A DNA stretch of 32,050 nt from an uncultured Chromatiaceae bacterium (GTDB lineage: Bacteria; Pseudomonadota; Gammaproteobacteria; Chromatiales; Chromatiaceae), in contig CALALB010000044.1 in assembly GCA_937923175.1 (NCBI GenBank), positions 1-32,050 on the forward strand, read 5' to 3'. A program made the translations under genes and the position numbers. Shown here piece by piece: positions 1 through 9,763 of the stretch; within the stretch, counting starts at the first letter, position 1; each line of letters starts with the position of its first letter. Below the pieces are notes generated by a model. That model made no database searches, was not told the DNA's origin, and saw nothing but the letters and a program-made list of their open reading frames with translations.

Positions 1-36
1 CAACTCCGTTCCTACGCTAACCTCATACCCAGCCAT
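1..36 (-). CDS. 5' end of an unidentified gene leaving the window
   Basis: On the minus strand an ATG at 36-34 is followed by eleven more open codons (MAGYEVSVGTEL) before the window edge. The start is supported by a strong ribosome binding site, AAGGAG at 50-45, eight bases before the ATG. The gene would be transcribed divergently from cytochrome c4. Twelve residues are too few to identify the product, and I do not recognise them. Confidence 0.4.
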   Translation of the reverse strand, partial: MAGYEVSVGTEL

Positions 37-178
37 CGCTTCTTCTCCTTCGGTTATCGATCGTCTCGCAACGTCAATTTACCGAATCGAAGCGGTGGCT
101 ACCTACCCACCCGATTTACAGCAGTTTAGGGACTCAATCGAGAACTCTGCCCCCTGATCGAATCTAAATACGGGCGGT

Positions 179-208
179 TTGACCTGGAAATAGACATTTT
201 GTTATACA
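179..208 (+). promoter_or_regulatory. Putative sigma70 promoter of cytochrome c4
   Basis: TTGACC at 179-184 (five of six consensus bases) is followed after 18 bases by TATACA at 203-208 (four of six). Initiation about seven bases later would give a leader of roughly 130 nt before the ATG at 344. Confidence 0.45.
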
Positions 209-298
209 TTGCCGACTTTTCCCCAGGCTCAGCTCTGCAGCGCATGCTGGGCAGCGGTTGATAGCAACCCAGCGCAGCAATCATGTTTTTTGAATCTC

Positions 299-324
299 GC
301 TATCGCCTGATTGCAGGTGATAGC
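299..324 (+). promoter_or_regulatory. Leader hairpin just before the cytochrome c4 ribosome binding site
   Basis: GCTATCGCCTG at 299-309 pairs with CAGGTGATAGC at 314-324, giving eleven base pairs with one G-T wobble and an ATTG loop. The GGAG ribosome binding site follows at 333-336, so the stem ends about eight bases before it. No T-run follows, so it is not an intrinsic terminator. A second stem lies upstream: GGTTG at 256-260 pairs with CAACC at 265-269. Roles in translation control or mRNA stability are inference. Confidence 0.45.
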
Positions 325-343
325 ACTTTGGCGGAGTACAGCG

Positions 344-973
344 ATGCATCGTACATGGTTGACAACGGTTTCGTTAACGGCTGTCTTGGCAAGCGGTTTA
401 GCGGCGGCCAGCGAGGGTCTACAACCTGCGGATCCAGCGCGCGGCGCGGTCAAGGCCAACAGCATCTGTATGGCCTGTCACGGGCCCCAGGGCAATAGCC
501 TCGTCCCCCAATGGCCCAAGCTCGCCGGACAGCATCCCGAATACATCATGAAGCAATTGATGGATTTTAAGGCCGGTAACCGCGCGAATGTTCAGATGAC
601 GCCGATGGCGATGCCCTTGACCGATCAAGAGGTCGTAGATCTGGCCGCCTATTTCTCCAGCCAAATCCAAAGCGGCGGGGTGGCCGATCGCGAGCTGGCC
701 AACCAGGGTGAGTCCATCTACCGTGCCGGCAATCCGGCAACCGGCGTCCCCGCCTGTAGCGGCTGCCATGGTCCAGCCGGCATGGGGCAGGGGCTTGCCA
801 AGTTCCCGCGTCTGGCCGGTCAGCACGCCGACTATGTCAAGCAGGCCCTGCAGCATTTCCGCTCGGGCGAGCGTGCCAATGATCCCAACGGCATGATGCG
901 TGGGGTTGCAGCCCGCATGACCGACCAGGAGATCGCAGCGGTCGCCCAATATATCCAGGGACTATCCCAGTAA
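344..973 (+). CDS. Dihaem cytochrome c4
   Basis: Periplasmic electron carrier of the cytochrome c4 family, which passes electrons from the quinol-oxidising chain towards terminal oxidases or other acceptors. The 209-residue product starts with a signal peptide (hydrophobic core about residues 6-20, likely cut after Ala). It has two haem-binding CxxCH sites, CMACH at 42-46 and CSGCH at 138-142. Each lies in a half of about 90 residues that ends in a Met-rich segment followed by TDQE and a helix, as expected for a duplicated class I fold with Met axial ligands. The ATG at 344 was chosen over the upstream TTG at 311 because GGAG lies eight bases before it and the signal peptide then begins properly. 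The gene stands alone and converges with the GGDEF-EAL gene. Confidence 0.93.
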   Translation: MHRTWLTTVSLTAVLASGLAAASEGLQPADPARGAVKANSICMACHGPQGNSLVPQWPKLAGQHPEYIMKQLMDFKAGNRANVQMTPMAMPLTDQEVVDLAAYFSSQIQSGGVADRELANQGESIYRAGNPATGVPACSGCHGPAGMGQGLAKFPRLAGQHADYVKQALQHFRSGERANDPNGMMRGVAARMTDQEIAAVAQYIQGLSQ

Positions 974-979
974 GATCTG

Positions 980-1008
980 CCTAGGGCCATAGCCGCGGCC
1001 TTGGGTTT
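980..1008 (+). terminator. Putative terminator after cytochrome c4
   Basis: CCTAGGGCC at 980-988 can pair with GGCCTTGGG at 997-1005, nine pairs including two wobbles, with an eight-base loop. TTT follows at 1006-1008. It fills the 33-base gap between two convergent genes and touches the stop codon of the minus-strand gene. The T-run is short, so efficiency is doubtful. Confidence 0.4.
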
Positions 1009-3328
1009 ATCCCCCAGCCAACCACTGGTCTGCAAACTGATCAGCGGGCAGCGGCTGGCCATAGAGAGGGCCGCTGCCCTCGAGACAACCCTCGCTGACC
1101 AGAAACTGAGACTGTTCGGCCGTTTCGATCCCGGTTGCCAAAACCCGCAGGCCGAGGGCCTGCGCTGCCCTGATCAGGGCGCGCGCAACCGGCTCTCCCC
1201 GATGCCCGATCCCAGCGACCAGGGTGCGATCGATCTTGACTGCAGCCAGGGGGAGGTCGCGTACTCTGGTGAGCGCAAAGCAGGTCTCCCCAAAACCCTC
1301 CAGCAGCAGGGTCGTCCCCAGGGCCTGGAGGGCACCGAGGGTTTGGCGTCTTGCCTCTGAGGGTGTCATTGAGCCAGAGGCTGCGAGCTCAAGCTCAAGA
1401 CGCCTGGGATCAAGACCGCTTGCCTCGATGATCCCTGCAATCCGATCGGCCCCCCTTTGCTGATCGAGCACCTGCTGGGCCAATTTGACGGCTAGGCGCT
1501 CAACCCGCCGCCCCTCGGCATCCCAGGCAGCCATCTGCCGGCATCCGGCCTCGAGCAGTATCAGGCTAAGTGCATCGGCCAAGCCGAGATCCTCGGCGAC
1601 TGGCACAAATCGCTCCGGGGTCAATAGACCCAGCCGCGGATGCAGCCACCGGCCCAGGGCCTCGACCCCGACCAGCCGACCTGTCACCAGATCGACCCGG
1701 GGCTGATAGTGCAGGCTGAAGGCGGTCTGCTCAATGGCCAGGCGCAGATCTTGCTCGAGCAGCCGCCGTTCTGCTACTCCCTGCGACATGACCGGCTCGA
1801 AAAAGCTAAAGCCATTGCGACCCGCCTGCTTGGCCTGATACATGGCCAGATCAGCATGCTGGATCAGGGTCTGGGCATCGCGGGCATCGCTCGGATAGAG
1901 GCTGATACCGATGCTCCCGGTCCTCAGCAGGCGATGGCCCTCAACCTCGCAGGGCTGGCTTAGAAGCCCGAGGATACGCTCGGCAAAATGGGCAGCGAAA
2001 CGCGGCTCGGGGATGTCCTCGAGGAGGATGACAAACTCATCACCCCCTAGCCGCGCTAGGGTATCGACAGCGCGGACCTGGCCCTTTAACAGCTCGGCGA
2101 GCTGGCGCAATAGGGCGTCCCCAATCCCATGCCCGAGGGTGTCATTGATCTCTTTAAAGCGATCGAGATCCAGGAATAACAGGGCGCATTGACGGTGATA
2201 GCGCTTGGCCCGTTGCAAACACTGCTCGAGCCGTGCCTGAAAATAGGCGCGGTTATACAAACCAGTGAGTGCATCGTGCTGGGCCAGATATTCGAGCTGG
2301 GCCTCGAATCGTTTGCGTTCGGTGATATCGCGATTGATCCCCCGCCGCCCTCGGCAGCGTTCATCCTGGCCGACCACAGGGGTACAGACATGCTCGATCC
2401 AATGCTCCTCACCCGTGCGAGAACGGATCCGAAACTCCAGGCTCTGCTGGGGCTGGCAAGGGTCCGCTTGGATGCGCTCCCGATGCATCCGCCAGATCTC
2501 GCGATCAGCGGGTAGGATCAGGCGCTCGAAGAGCCCGGGGTCATCGATAAATGCCTGCGGCGGATAGCCTGAGATCTGCTCACAGGCCGGTGAGACATAG
2601 ACATAACCGCCCGAATCATCGAGCCAAAACTCCCAATCCGAGCTGAAGTCGGCCAGGATCCGATAACGCTCATGGCTTTCCTGGAGGCTCTCAGCGATTT
2701 CTTGGAGACGTTGGCGCTGGCGAACGACCTCGGTGCGATCGATGATGGCGCAGACATACTGGGCAACGTCTTCGCCCAGGCTAGGCAGGATCGCCAGATG
2801 GAGATCGCCGATGAACTCACCCTCCTCCCCGCCGCACCAATGGATCTCGGACAGCACCAGGGCGCCGCTCGTCAGATGGGTCCAGGCGGAGATGACCCGT
2901 TCGCGGTCCGACTCAGCGATCAAACGGGCAAAGAAATGCTGGCGTAAATGACGCTGATCGAGCCGGAACAGGCGTTGCGCCGCTGGATTGGCCTCGTGGA
3001 TTAGACCATGACGGTCGATCACCAGCTCAGCGATCGGGAGGGTATTAAAAAACGCAGCAAAGCGCCCGAGGGCCTGCTGGGTGCGGGCTTGGCTTTGGAT
3101 TAGTTCATCGTTTTGAATCTCAAGCTCGGCCTGATAGATGCGCAGGTTCTCGATCAGGGCCTCTTGATTAAACCCCTCGCGGCTGAGCAGGTCCTCGGCG
3201 AGATCAAAGCGGCGGGCGCGCAGGGCAGCCAGGGCCCGTTCACGCAGGGTCAAACCGGCATCGGATCCCTGAACCTTGGAGTCTGGGTCAGGCGGCGCCT
3301 GAGGTGATGGCGCTTGGCGATCTGTCAT
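1007..3328 (-). CDS. PAS-PAS-GGDEF-EAL protein with degenerate EAL; probable diguanylate cyclase
   Basis: Soluble c-di-GMP signalling protein of 773 residues with no membrane segment. An N-terminal helical region (about 25-80) is followed by PAS domains at about 82-200 and 215-335, then GGDEF and EAL. The GGDEF motif at 428-432 is intact and is preceded by RAVD at 419-422, which fits the product-inhibition I-site. The EAL domain keeps the EAL glutamate (556), a second ligand Glu (647), Lys698 and Glu735. The catalytic-loop Asn is Lys615, the metal-binding Asp pair is Glu677-Gly678, and the late Gln is replaced near 752. I infer that it makes c-di-GMP and that the EAL part is regulatory or structural. 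The start at 3328 lies 41 bases inside the end of the upstream cheB-cheR gene, which suggests translational coupling; no strong ribosome binding site is visible. Confidence 0.9.
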   Translation of the reverse strand: MTDRQAPSPQAPPDPDSKVQGSDAGLTLRERALAALRARRFDLAEDLLSREGFNQEALIENLRIYQAELEIQNDELIQSQARTQQALGRFAAFFNTLPIAELVIDRHGLIHEANPAAQRLFRLDQRHLRQHFFARLIAESDRERVISAWTHLTSGALVLSEIHWCGGEEGEFIGDLHLAILPSLGEDVAQYVCAIIDRTEVVRQRQRLQEIAESLQESHERYRILADFSSDWEFWLDDSGGYVYVSPACEQISGYPPQAFIDDPGLFERLILPADREIWRMHRERIQADPCQPQQSLEFRIRSRTGEEHWIEHVCTPVVGQDERCRGRRGINRDITERKRFEAQLEYLAQHDALTGLYNRAYFQARLEQCLQRAKRYHRQCALLFLDLDRFKEINDTLGHGIGDALLRQLAELLKGQVRAVDTLARLGGDEFVILLEDIPEPRFAAHFAERILGLLSQPCEVEGHRLLRTGSIGISLYPSDARDAQTLIQHADLAMYQAKQAGRNGFSFFEPVMSQGVAERRLLEQDLRLAIEQTAFSLHYQPRVDLVTGRLVGVEALGRWLHPRLGLLTPERFVPVAEDLGLADALSLILLEAGCRQMAAWDAEGRRVERLAVKLAQQVLDQQRGADRIAGIIEASGLDPRRLELELAASGSMTPSEARRQTLGALQALGTTLLLEGFGETCFALTRVRDLPLAAVKIDRTLVAGIGHRGEPVARALIRAAQALGLRVLATGIETAEQSQFLVSEGCLEGSGPLYGQPLPADQFADQWLAGG

Positions 3329-6314
3329 CCCGATGGGCAGTCCAATCGGTCAGGTCGATATGGCTGACGATAGCACCCGCGCGACCGTGGCGGATGGGCG
3401 CGGCATAGAGGAGAGACTGATGGGCCTTGGACCCTGAGTCTGGCAGCGTATAGTCCAGCCAGAACGACTCCCGCTTGCCGGCAAGCACCTGTTCGATCCC
3501 CAGCAAGATTGCCTCGGCCTGGGGCACCGTCGCCAGATGACCGTCGCGATAGACATCGAAATAATTGGCGCCGAGGCCGCAGTATTTGAGCTCCGGGTCG
3601 CCATGGGTGCGGGCAAATTCATGCCAGGCCTGATTGGCGATGGTGATCGTGCCCTTGTTATCGAGCACTGCGACCTGCATGGGGAGCGAATCGAGCACTG
3701 CCTGGAGATGTTCAATGTCGCGCAGGCTGGTGATATCGACGAAGGTTGCCACTGCACCGCGCGGCTCATTGGGACGCACCGCATAGGGCAAGACCCGCAC
3801 CAGATAATGGCGGTTGTTGGCAGCCTTGATCTCATGCTCGAACATCTCACCGCGCTCGATGGTCTGGCGCAGATCAGTGATGAAATTGGGATATTGGAGC
3901 AGATTGGTGAAGTCGTCGATCGGCCGCCCGATGTCATTGTCGCGGATCTTGAATAGGGTCGTCGCCTCAGGGGTAAAACGGGTCAGACGCAACTGGGTAT
4001 CGACAAAGACCGTAGCGATGGCTGCGGCCTTGGCCATGCTATCAAGATCGGCATTGAGCCGATTGAGGATCTCGATCTTTTCCTGGTTTTCGGCATTGAC
4101 CGTATAAAGCTCCTCGTTGACCGATTGTAACTCCTCATTCGAGCTTTGGAGCTCTTCGTTAGAGGCCATGAGCTCTTCATTGGTCGCCTGGAGCTCCTCG
4201 TTGGCGGTTTCGAGCTCCTCGATGGTCGCCTGGAGGCTCTCCCGGGTCGCGGCCAATTCGCGTTCCAGATTCTCGATGCGCTGGGTGGTCTCGCGGTCCA
4301 GGCTAATGGTCTCGATGGACTCGCGGTCCTTGCCTTCGATCAGCCGCAGACGACTCGGCTCAGAAGGCAAGACCTCACCCGGGCCGAGGCTTTCCACCGG
4401 CTCGAACGACAACAAGAGATGGGGTTCTCCGCTTGGTGGCTCGACAGGACGCGCGACTAGGCGCAAACGCTCGGTGCGTTCATTGTCGAGGGTCAAGCCG
4501 ATGATATCCGAGCGCAAGGGCACTCGATCGCGCGCCGCCTTATAAAGCAAGGCCTTGGCGACTGCGACCAGCGAATTGGGCAAGAGTTTGGATAGATCCA
4601 AGCTGACGCTGCCCTCGCTGATGCGCAGATAGGGCCCGACATCGCCAAAGACATGGAGCAGATCGTGGTGTTGGTTGAGCAACAGGCTCGTCGGGGCATA
4701 GGCATGGAGCAGAACCCCCTGCGCCGCATCGATCGCGGCGGCATCCGTGGCCAGAGCACGCGTACGCACCCCGGGACGCAGGGGGGGCGACGATGCCAAG
4801 GGCATTTGCCGATTGCGCGGGCTGCTCACCGCATCGAGCGGCAGCGAGACATGGCGCAGGATGCGATAGATCTTGTGCTTGGAACTCACTGCCGTGAAGT
4901 CGGTATGCAGATTGGCAATGGTCTCGCTTGGGCCCAGGAATAAAAACCCACCCGGCGCAAGGGCATATTGCAGACGGCGCAGGGCGCGCTCTTGAGCCTC
5001 GGGACGGAAATAAATCAGGAGATTGCGGCAGGAGACCAGATCCATGCGGGTAAAGGGCGGGTCCTCGAGCAGGTTGTGGCGGGCAAAGACGATGCTTTGC
5101 CGGATCTCGGTCTTGACCACGAAATGGTTGCCGCGCTTGATAAAGAATTGCTCGAGGCGCTCGGGCGAGACCTCGGCGGTGATCGCCTCGGTAAAGACGC
5201 CAGCCCCAGCGATCTCGATATTCTGGGGCTCTACATCGGTTGCAAAGATCTTAATATTCGGCCAACGGCGGGCCTTCTCAAAGGCCTCAGCAAAGAGGAT
5301 CGCGATCGAATAGGCCTCCTCGCCGGTGGCAACCCCAGGGACCCAGACGCGGATCGGCTGGTTGCCGCTATGGTCGCTCACAATGGTGCGGATCGCGGTT
5401 TCGGCCAGGACCTCGAAGGCATCTGGGTCGCGGAAAAAGCTGGTGACTGGGATCAAGAGCTCGCGTCTGAGGGTGGCGAGCTCACCCCGGTCAGTGCTCA
5501 GCAGCCGGACATAGCTCAACAGATCGGGCGTTTGGCGCACCTGCATGCGCCGCTCCATCCGCCGCATCACAGTCGCCGGTTTGTAGTCGCGAAAATCGAT
5601 CCCACCGGCATGCTGCAACAGATGCATGACCTCCTCATGGGCGCTATCGCGATCGACCTCCAGGGTCATCGACGGCGGGCGTACCTTGGGCTGGGGGCGC
5701 TGATGGATATGATCGACCAGACGCGGCCCGATCTCCTCAGGCGGGAGCACGGCATCGACCAGCCCAGTGGCAATCACGCTACGCGGCATGCCGTCAAATT
5801 TGGCAGTCTCGGGATCCTGGGCGACCAAGAAGCCGCCGGCGTCATTGATCGCCACCGCCCCGCGGGTCCCATCCGAACCTGTTCCTGAAAGGATCACCCC
5901 GATGGCGCGATTGCCGAACTCCTTGGCAAGCGAGCAGAAAAAGAGATCGATCGGCAGGGTTAGGCCCCGCGGGTTTTTGGGGCTCAAGCGCAGGGTATCG
6001 CCACTGATGGTCATCAGGCTCGCCGGCGGGATCAGATGGACCCGGTTGGCCTCGATGCGCATGTCATGCTCGACCGTGACAACCGGCATGGGTGTATGAC
6101 GTGCCAGCAGATTGGCCATCATGCTCTTGTGATCAGGGGAGAGATGCTGAACCACCACATAGGCGGCCCCGGTATCCGCCGGCAGGCCCTGGAAGAAACG
6201 CTCTAAGGCATCGAGCCCTCCTGCAGAGGCGCCGATGGCTACCACATAACCCTCGAACCGACCAGCTGGGGCGTTCATCTCGATCTCATCTGTCACGCTC
6301 GGCTCGCTAGACAT
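3288..6314 (-). CDS. CheB-CheR fusion with coiled coil and C-terminal PAS domains
   Basis: Hybrid chemoreceptor methylesterase/methyltransferase of 1008 residues, probably cytoplasmic. The CheB part (about 20-200) has the catalytic triad Ser30 (GASAGG), His57 (QHL) and Asp148 (GTGSDG), but no receiver domain. The CheR part (about 220-490) has an SAM-site segment [10 protein letters not shown] near 325-335 and the SCRNLLIYF segment near 426-435. A heptad coiled coil with repeated NEEL units follows (about 660-745), then two PAS-like domains to the C-terminus. This layout is typical of stand-alone CheBR sensor proteins. No receptor, CheA or CheW gene lies in the window, so the substrate is unknown. 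The start at 6314 has GGAG about eight bases upstream; Met13 is an alternative. The gene overlaps the downstream GGDEF-EAL gene. Confidence 0.92.
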   Translation of the reverse strand: MSSEPSVTDEIEMNAPAGRFEGYVVAIGASAGGLDALERFFQGLPADTGAAYVVVQHLSPDHKSMMANLLARHTPMPVVTVEHDMRIEANRVHLIPPASLMTISGDTLRLSPKNPRGLTLPIDLFFCSLAKEFGNRAIGVILSGTGSDGTRGAVAINDAGGFLVAQDPETAKFDGMPRSVIATGLVDAVLPPEEIGPRLVDHIHQRPQPKVRPPSMTLEVDRDSAHEEVMHLLQHAGGIDFRDYKPATVMRRMERRMQVRQTPDLLSYVRLLSTDRGELATLRRELLIPVTSFFRDPDAFEVLAETAIRTIVSDHSGNQPIRVWVPGVATGEEAYSIAILFAEAFEKARRWPNIKIFATDVEPQNIEIAGAGVFTEAITAEVSPERLEQFFIKRGNHFVVKTEIRQSIVFARHNLLEDPPFTRMDLVSCRNLLIYFRPEAQERALRRLQYALAPGGFLFLGPSETIANLHTDFTAVSSKHKIYRILRHVSLPLDAVSSPRNRQMPLASSPPLRPGVRTRALATDAAAIDAAQGVLLHAYAPTSLLLNQHHDLLHVFGDVGPYLRISEGSVSLDLSKLLPNSLVAVAKALLYKAARDRVPLRSDIIGLTLDNERTERLRLVARPVEPPSGEPHLLLSFEPVESLGPGEVLPSEPSRLRLIEGKDRESIETISLDRETTQRIENLERELAATRESLQATIEELETANEELQATNEELMASNEELQSSNEELQSVNEELYTVNAENQEKIEILNRLNADLDSMAKAAAIATVFVDTQLRLTRFTPEATTLFKIRDNDIGRPIDDFTNLLQYPNFITDLRQTIERGEMFEHEIKAANNRHYLVRVLPYAVRPNEPRGAVATFVDITSLRDIEHLQAVLDSLPMQVAVLDNKGTITIANQAWHEFARTHGDPELKYCGLGANYFDVYRDGHLATVPQAEAILLGIEQVLAGKRESFWLDYTLPDSGSKAHQSLLYAAPIRHGRAGAIVSHIDLTDWTAHRDDRSPSAITSGAA
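4095..4220 (-). repeat. Heptad repeat encoding the NEEL coiled coil
   Basis: Six consecutive seven-residue units built on NEEL (residues about 699-740 of the CheB-CheR protein) are encoded here. The GAG-GAG-CTC pattern makes the DNA visibly repetitive. The coil links the CheR and PAS parts and probably drives dimerisation. Confidence 0.8.
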
Positions 6315-6600
6315 ACTCCGGACTCCTGTGACCCTCGAACAACCTCTTGACCGAGGACGCTACCCAAATACTCGCCTGCCCTGGATTCCTGAGTGTAGGG
6401 GAATGATATTTCGAAGGGTATGGATCAACCCCGATATCCCGCATTGAATGACCAATCGCCTGGAGCCGCAATAAACCGACCTTTAAAACCGCCGAGCGGA
6501 TCAGGGATCCCAAGTCGTTCGCGATTTGCCTCGAGCCACCATGGATCGATGGTCCAGCCCAGTCTGCCCGGTCTGGGGTGGGGCATGAATCACTGATGCC

Positions 6601-8031
6601 TTAGTGCCTAAAGATCAATCGGCCATCGATCAACTGCATGGTGCCCATCCCCACGAGCCCGGCGATCAGCATGGCCAGATAGATGATCGCCAGCGGTTCC
6701 TCGAGCAAGGCAAAACTCAACAGGGCCAGACCGACCCCGACTTCCAGCACCCCATGATGCCATACTGGTGTCCGCGTCTCCCGACCCCCCTGCCCCTTGG
6801 GGGTCCGGATGAATTCGGTGCGATAACCGAGTAGCGCCTCAAGCCCACCGCGCGCGTTCGACAACAGCAGACCACTCGTCAGGATCACAGCGCCGACGAT
6901 CTCGATCAGGGTCCAGCGCCAACCGACCTCAGTGCCGGCGCTCCATAAAAAGACAAGAGGGGCCACGAAGCCGAGCACTGAGGTGATAGAGGCCATGAGA
7001 TTGACCACTGAACCGCTGATCGCTGCACCTGCCATAAAGGGCAACCCCATGAGCAAACAGGCGACACCCACCACAAAGGCCAAGGGTTGACCGATCTGAA
7101 AGCTGATCATCAACTTGTGCCAAAAAGGCAGACGGGAGCTAGCCCAAACCAAGGGCAAAAGCTTGACGAAGCATTGCACGAATCCCTTGGTCCAGCGAAA
7201 CTGCTGGACCCGCCAGGCGCGCGCTGAGACCGGTAGTGTCCCTGGAACCACCAGGTCCTCCATAAAGGCCGAGCGCCAACCGGCGAGATTGGCGCGCATA
7301 CTGAGGTCGAGATCCTCAGTGAGCGAGTCGCCGTTCCAACCGCCGGCGGATTCAATGGCTGCGCGCCGCCATAGACCGCAGGTGCCATTGAACGGAAGCG
7401 GCAATCCTAGACGCCAACGCGCCTCCTGTTCGACCCTAAAATGCGAGTCGAGCAGGCGTGCCTGGATACGGGTCAGTATGGATTCCTGGCGATTGAGATG
7501 ACCCCAGCGCGCCTGGACATAGGCAACCTCGGGATTGGCGAGCAGGGCACTGACGGTTCGGCGCAGGAAATCGGGCGGCGGGATAAAATCAGCGTCGAAA
7601 ATAGCCACAAAGGGGGCAGTCGAATGCTTAAGACCAGCCGCCAGTGCCCCCGCCTTGAAATCGGTTCGCTGGGAGCGATGCAAGAGCTCAATGCGCACCC
7701 CCTGCTGTTTCAAGGCGGCAACGGCGCGTTGGCTGATCGCCAAAGAACCATCGTTGCTATCATCCAGCACCTGGATCTCTAGACGCGCCCGCGGCCAATC
7801 GAGCGCCATCACCGCGGCGAGGACGCGTTCGACCAGCTGACCCTCATTGAAGAGCGGGATCTGGATCAATACATCCGGACAATCGGCATCCTCTAACTGG
7901 GAGCAGGCGAGCCTGCGGGGTGGTGCCCAGAGACGCGCCAAGGCCAAGACAATCAGATTGAGCGAACACAGCGCCAGGATAACGAACCCGAAGCTGAGGT
8001 AATACTCGACCGAGATTTGAGCCGCGAGCAT
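6601..8031 (-). CDS. Membrane GT2 glycosyltransferase, CslA/glucan-mannan synthase type
   Basis: Inner-membrane glycosyltransferase of 476 residues that probably polymerises a beta-linked glycan from a nucleotide sugar. One N-terminal membrane helix (about 10-33) is followed by a cytosolic GT-A domain. That domain has DD at 90-91, DAD at 146-148, TED at 238-240 and QQFRW at 276-280, the motif set of processive family 2 enzymes. The segments VQARW (172-176), FNGTCGLWR (about 214-222) and AGGW (229-232) strongly resemble plant CslA mannan synthases and their bacterial relatives. Four to six more helices follow. It has no PilZ domain, unlike BcsA. The ATG at 8031 was chosen; the ribosome binding site is weak. 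It appears to be a single-gene unit between the c-di-GMP gene pair and the ferredoxin gene. The sugar cannot be told from sequence. Confidence 0.85.
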   Translation of the reverse strand: MLAAQISVEYYLSFGFVILALCSLNLIVLALARLWAPPRRLACSQLEDADCPDVLIQIPLFNEGQLVERVLAAVMALDWPRARLEIQVLDDSNDGSLAISQRAVAALKQQGVRIELLHRSQRTDFKAGALAAGLKHSTAPFVAIFDADFIPPPDFLRRTVSALLANPEVAYVQARWGHLNRQESILTRIQARLLDSHFRVEQEARWRLGLPLPFNGTCGLWRRAAIESAGGWNGDSLTEDLDLSMRANLAGWRSAFMEDLVVPGTLPVSARAWRVQQFRWTKGFVQCFVKLLPLVWASSRLPFWHKLMISFQIGQPLAFVVGVACLLMGLPFMAGAAISGSVVNLMASITSVLGFVAPLVFLWSAGTEVGWRWTLIEIVGAVILTSGLLLSNARGGLEALLGYRTEFIRTPKGQGGRETRTPVWHHGVLEVGVGLALLSFALLEEPLAIIYLAMLIAGLVGMGTMQLIDGRLIFRH

Positions 8032-8237
8032 GACATTGAGCTCTCTAGCAAGACGGGATGGATCGACACTCGGCCTGCAGTCAGAGATCCAGGGCCGCAG
8101 ACCGCGCCTTGATCGATGCCGTGGGGCAGCAATGTAAAAAGCCGAGCCTTTGTTGCACTCTCAGGCGCGCCTGTTGCGTGATAGATCGGGAGGGAATACC
8201 CCGATTGAATCAAGCGCAGCAGCGCGCCAGCCTGAGG

Positions 8238-9743
<1,506 letters not shown>

Positions 9744-9763
<20 letters not shown>

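Larger units (their letters stand above)
37..343. other. Divergent intergenic region upstream of cytochrome c4
   Basis: This 307-base stretch separates the divergent partial gene from cytochrome c4. It holds a sigma70-like promoter at 179-208 and two hairpins at 246-273 and 299-324. I see no convincing promoter for the minus-strand gene. The small ORFs here have no ribosome binding site and resemble nothing I know. Confidence 0.6.

Noticed and set aside
419-949. 176-codon minus-strand frame opposite cytochrome c4
   Set aside because: The plus-strand gene has clear haem motifs and a signal peptide; the antisense frame has no ribosome binding site or family features.
4095-4220. Repetitive DNA as a CRISPR or tandem-repeat locus
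   Set aside because: The repetition is the codon pattern of the NEEL coiled coil inside cheB-cheR, with no spacers.
4968-5888. 306-codon open frame on the plus strand opposite cheB-cheR
   Set aside because: It lies entirely within the well-conserved cheB-cheR gene on the other strand and resembles no protein. Long antisense frames are common in GC-rich coding DNA.
6403-6428. Minus-strand promoter for cheB-cheR (TTGATC ... TATCAT)
   Set aside because: The boxes are only 14 bases apart, too close for a sigma70 promoter.
6307-6513. 68-codon minus-strand frame upstream of cheB-cheR
   Set aside because: No ribosome binding site and no recognisable features. It overlaps the well-supported cheB-cheR start.
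6538-6553. Near-palindrome ACCATGGATCGATGGT as an operator
   Set aside because: The central pairs do not match, it lies downstream of the GT2 gene, and nothing ties it to a promoter.
8190-8237. Terminator after the ferredoxin gene
   Set aside because: Only a four-pair GCGC stem without a T-run can be drawn.
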